Source: Gammaproteobacteria bacterium
Lineage (GTDB): Bacteria > Pseudomonadota > Gammaproteobacteria > Pseudomonadales > Azotimanducaceae
DNA: 7,557 bases
Assembly: GCA_009839405.1 (NCBI GenBank)
Contig: VXPR01000467.1
Span: forward strand, 1-7,557
Direction: 5' to 3'
Below the pieces are notes generated by a model. The model did no database searches, was not told where the DNA came from, and saw only the letters and a list, made by a program, of their open reading frames with translations. Both the position numbers and the translations under genes were made by a program. Shown here in pieces: positions 5,636-7,557 of the stretch (positions within the stretch are counted from its first letter, which is position 1; each line of letters opens with the position of its first letter).

Positions 5636-7435
5636 ATGTCCGAAACCAGGCAAGCAGACACCTCTCCCTTGCGCCTGCTAGGCGAGCGCGATCTCAGCGT
5701 GCTGGCGAGCGTGCTGCCGTTCCTGCTCGAGTTTCGCTTCCGCGTTGCCGTTTCCGTGGCGCTGCTGCTCGCATCCACCGGCACCTCGCTGCTGGTGCCG
5801 TGGCTGCTGAAGCTGATCGTCGACAACCTCGACACGACCCAAGTGGGGCCGACGCTGACCGTGCCGATGGCGTTGCTGGTCGCCTACGGTCTCGCCCGTC
5901 TCAGCATCACGGTGTTCGGCGAGTTGCGCAATGCGCTTTTCGGCACGGTGACGGTGCGCGCCATGCGCCGGGTTTCGCTCAAGGTGCTGGCGCATCTGCA
6001 CGGCCTTGATCTCGAATACCACCTGTCGCGCCGCACCGGCGGCGTCTCCCGCGATCTCGACCGCGGCGTCAACGGCATCACGGACCTCATGCGGGTGCTT
6101 GTGTTCAGCATCTTCCCCACCTTCCTGCAGATCGGCGGCATCACGGTGATCCTGCTCGCCAACTACGACGCCACCTACGCCGTCATCGTCGCGGTCGCCG
6201 CTGCCGTCTTCATCGCCTTCACCGTTCGGGTCACGGAGTGGCGCACGCAATTCATCCGCCGCTCCAACGACGCCAACTCCCGCGCCAACACCCGTGCCAT
6301 CGACAGCCTCATCAACTACGAAACGGTCAAGTACTTCGGCAACGAGGAGCTCGAGCAGGACGCTTACGATCAGGACCTCGCCGAGTGGGAACGCTGGCGG
6401 GCGCGCAACCGCTATTCACTCGCCTTCCTCAACTGCGGTCAGGCGCTGTTTGTCACGAGCGGCATGCTGGCGATGATGATCCTGGCCGCCGGCCAAGTGG
6501 TGGACGGCAGCATGACCTTGGGCGATCTCGTGCTCATCAACGCCTTCGCCATGCAGGTGTTCGCGCCCCTGAACGCCCTCGGCAGCGTCTATCGGCAACT
6601 GAAGCGGGCGCTCACCGACGTCGAGCGGATGGTGGACATCCTCGACCGGGGCTCGCAGGTGGTGGACGCACGCGACGCGGTGCCGCTCGCCGCCGGCGAC
6701 GCCCGCATCGAGTTCGACCGGGTGAGTTTCGCCTACCACCCGGAACGCCCCATCCTGCGCGACGTGAGCTTCGTCGTGGCACCCGGCGAAAAGGTGGCCC
6801 TGGTGGGCCCAAGCGGCGCCGGCAAGTCCACGGTGGCGCGGCTGCTCTATCGCTTCTACGACGTGGACGCTGGCGAAGTGCGCATCAACGGCAGCAACAT
6901 CGCTGGGCTCCAGCAAGACAGCCTGCGCGCCGGCATCGGCATGGTTCCGCAGGACACGGTGCTGTTCAACGACACGCTGATGCACAACCTTCGCTATGGC
7001 CGCCCGGATGCGAGCGATGCGGAAGTCCGCGAGGCGGCAAGGCTCGCGCACCTCGACGAGTTCATCGCGCGCTTGCCGGCCGGCTACGAGACCACGGTGG
7101 GCGAACGTGGCCTCAAGCTTTCCGGCGGCGAGAAGCAGCGCATCGCCATCGCCCGCGCCATCCTCAAGCGCCCGGCGTTCATGCTCTTCGACGAGGCCAC
7201 CTCTTCGCTCGACTCCGGCACCGAACAAGCCATCCTCGCAGCGCTCGAGGAGCTCGCGCGCAGCCGCACCACCGTCGTCATCGCCCACCGCCTATCCACC
7301 GTGCAGGACGCCGACCGCATCATCGTGCTCGACAAGGGCGAAGTCGTGGACCGCGGCACCCACGCGGAGCTGCTGGCTCGACGCGGCCTCTATGCCGAAC
7401 TATGGGCCATGCAACAGCGCGACCAGGCTGCGTAG
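5636..7435 (+). CDS. Atm1/ABCB7-type ABC exporter (fused membrane and ATPase domains)
   Basis: Predicted inner-membrane half transporter working as a homodimer. Bacterial and mitochondrial Atm1 proteins export glutathione-derived compounds and are linked to iron-sulfur metabolism and heavy-metal detoxification. The 599 residues contain six likely membrane helices (about 34-60, 76-95, 150-175, 178-198, 258-285, 290-318). NYETVKYFGNE and FLNCGQ are hallmarks of the Atm1 group; Asn266 and Gln269 in the latter match glutathione-contacting positions known from the Novosphingobium protein. The ATPase domain is intact: A-loop Tyr367, Walker A GPSGAGKST 391-399, Q-loop Gln439, signature LSGGEKQR 495-502, Walker B MLFDE with catalytic Glu520, and H-loop His551. 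The frame stays open upstream to 5417, but that part runs through a repeat and reads as low-complexity sequence. The ATG at 5636 starts where family similarity begins, although its Shine-Dalgarno is weak. The stop codon lies inside a repeat. No partner gene is adjacent. Confidence 0.93.
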   Translation: MSETRQADTSPLRLLGERDLSVLASVLPFLLEFRFRVAVSVALLLASTGTSLLVPWLLKLIVDNLDTTQVGPTLTVPMALLVAYGLARLSITVFGELRNALFGTVTVRAMRRVSLKVLAHLHGLDLEYHLSRRTGGVSRDLDRGVNGITDLMRVLVFSIFPTFLQIGGITVILLANYDATYAVIVAVAAAVFIAFTVRVTEWRTQFIRRSNDANSRANTRAIDSLINYETVKYFGNEELEQDAYDQDLAEWERWRARNRYSLAFLNCGQALFVTSGMLAMMILAAGQVVDGSMTLGDLVLINAFAMQVFAPLNALGSVYRQLKRALTDVERMVDILDRGSQVVDARDAVPLAAGDARIEFDRVSFAYHPERPILRDVSFVVAPGEKVALVGPSGAGKSTVARLLYRFYDVDAGEVRINGSNIAGLQQDSLRAGIGMVPQDTVLFNDTLMHNLRYGRPDASDAEVREAARLAHLDEFIARLPAGYETTVGERGLKLSGGEKQRIAIARAILKRPAFMLFDEATSSLDSGTEQAILAALEELARSRTTVVIAHRLSTVQDADRIIVLDKGEVVDRGTHAELLARRGLYAELWAMQQRDQAA

Positions 7436-7500
7436 GCTTGTCCCCCCTACGCGTCCCGCGCTGAATCTGTCGGTGCGGGACAAGCCCGTCCCCTACGGGG
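7431..7500 (+). repeat. dispersed intergenic repeat overlapping the transporter stop codon
   Basis: The element begins CGTAGG-CTTGTCCC (7431-7444), a shortened left arm. It continues with GCGCTGAATCTGTCGGTGC (7458-7476), the inner sequence shared with the copy after lon, and ends in the right arm GGGACAAGCCCGTCCCCTAC (7477-7496). GGGAC (7477-7481) and GTCCC (7488-7492) within the right arm can pair. CGTAGG (7431-7436) can pair with CCTACG (7446-7451). The TAG stop of the upstream gene (7433-7435) is part of the left arm. Confidence 0.85.
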
Positions 7501-7507
7501 CGCTCCT

Positions 7508-7544
7508 TTCCTGTCACTCCCCCGCGAGGGGGGAGTGACAGGAA
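7508..7544. terminator. strong 16-bp hairpin, possible transcription terminator or dispersed repeat
   Basis: TTCCTGTCACTCCCCC (7508-7523) and GGGGGAGTGACAGGAA (7529-7544) are perfect inverted copies around a five-base loop, and pairing can extend outward to 7505 and 7547. It is about 70 bases after the transporter stop, a sensible place for a terminator. No T-run follows on either strand, so it may instead be a REP-like repeat or a structure that protects transcript ends. Confidence 0.5.
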
Positions 7545-7557
7545 GGGGCTCCGTTCC

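Noticed and set aside
5236..6009. Open frame of 257 codons overlapping the start of the exporter in another frame
   Set aside because: Its second half is the shifted reading of the exporter's conserved membrane domain and the first half covers hairpins and repeats; the product is Arg- and Ala-rich without motifs.

Overview
The window is GC-rich DNA, all genes on the + strand, from what is most likely a gram-negative proteobacterium. The evidence is the clpX-lon gene pair, an E. coli-type Lon protease (LonA class) and a bacterial Atm1-type ABC exporter. A gammaproteobacterium is my best guess, but no marker here settles the class. There are four complete protein genes and no tRNA, rRNA, CRISPR array, transposase or integrase gene.

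Layout: 1-197 is non-coding leader upstream of clpX, holding repeat fragments and a GNRA-capped hairpin; clpP, the usual upstream partner, is not visible and would lie to the left. clpX (198-1478) and lon (1501-3927) are separated by only 22 bases and probably share a transcript. They encode the two general ATP-dependent protein-quality-control machines of the cell: ClpX as unfoldase for ClpP, and Lon as a self-contained AAA+ protease. 3928-4118 is a spacer filled by a repeat element. A sugar-acid kinase of the four-carbon acid sugar kinase (DUF1537/YgbK/OtnK) family follows at 4119-5204, where hupB is often found in related bacteria. 5205-5635 is a 431-base intergenic region with several long inverted repeats and another copy of the repeat element. 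An Atm1/ABCB7-type half transporter occupies 5636-7435, and the window ends in a further repeat copy and a very strong hairpin.

The most notable feature is not a gene. One dispersed family of inverted, self-complementary repeats, with arms like GACGGGACAAGCCCGTCCC, has a copy in every intergenic gap longer than 100 bases. The last copy overlaps the stop codon of the ABC transporter. The family looks like a REP/BIME-type or MITE-like non-autonomous element. Several other hairpins, two of them mutually exclusive, lie upstream of the transporter. The protein-coding content is otherwise ordinary; I see no convincing new defence, mobile or biosynthetic system here.
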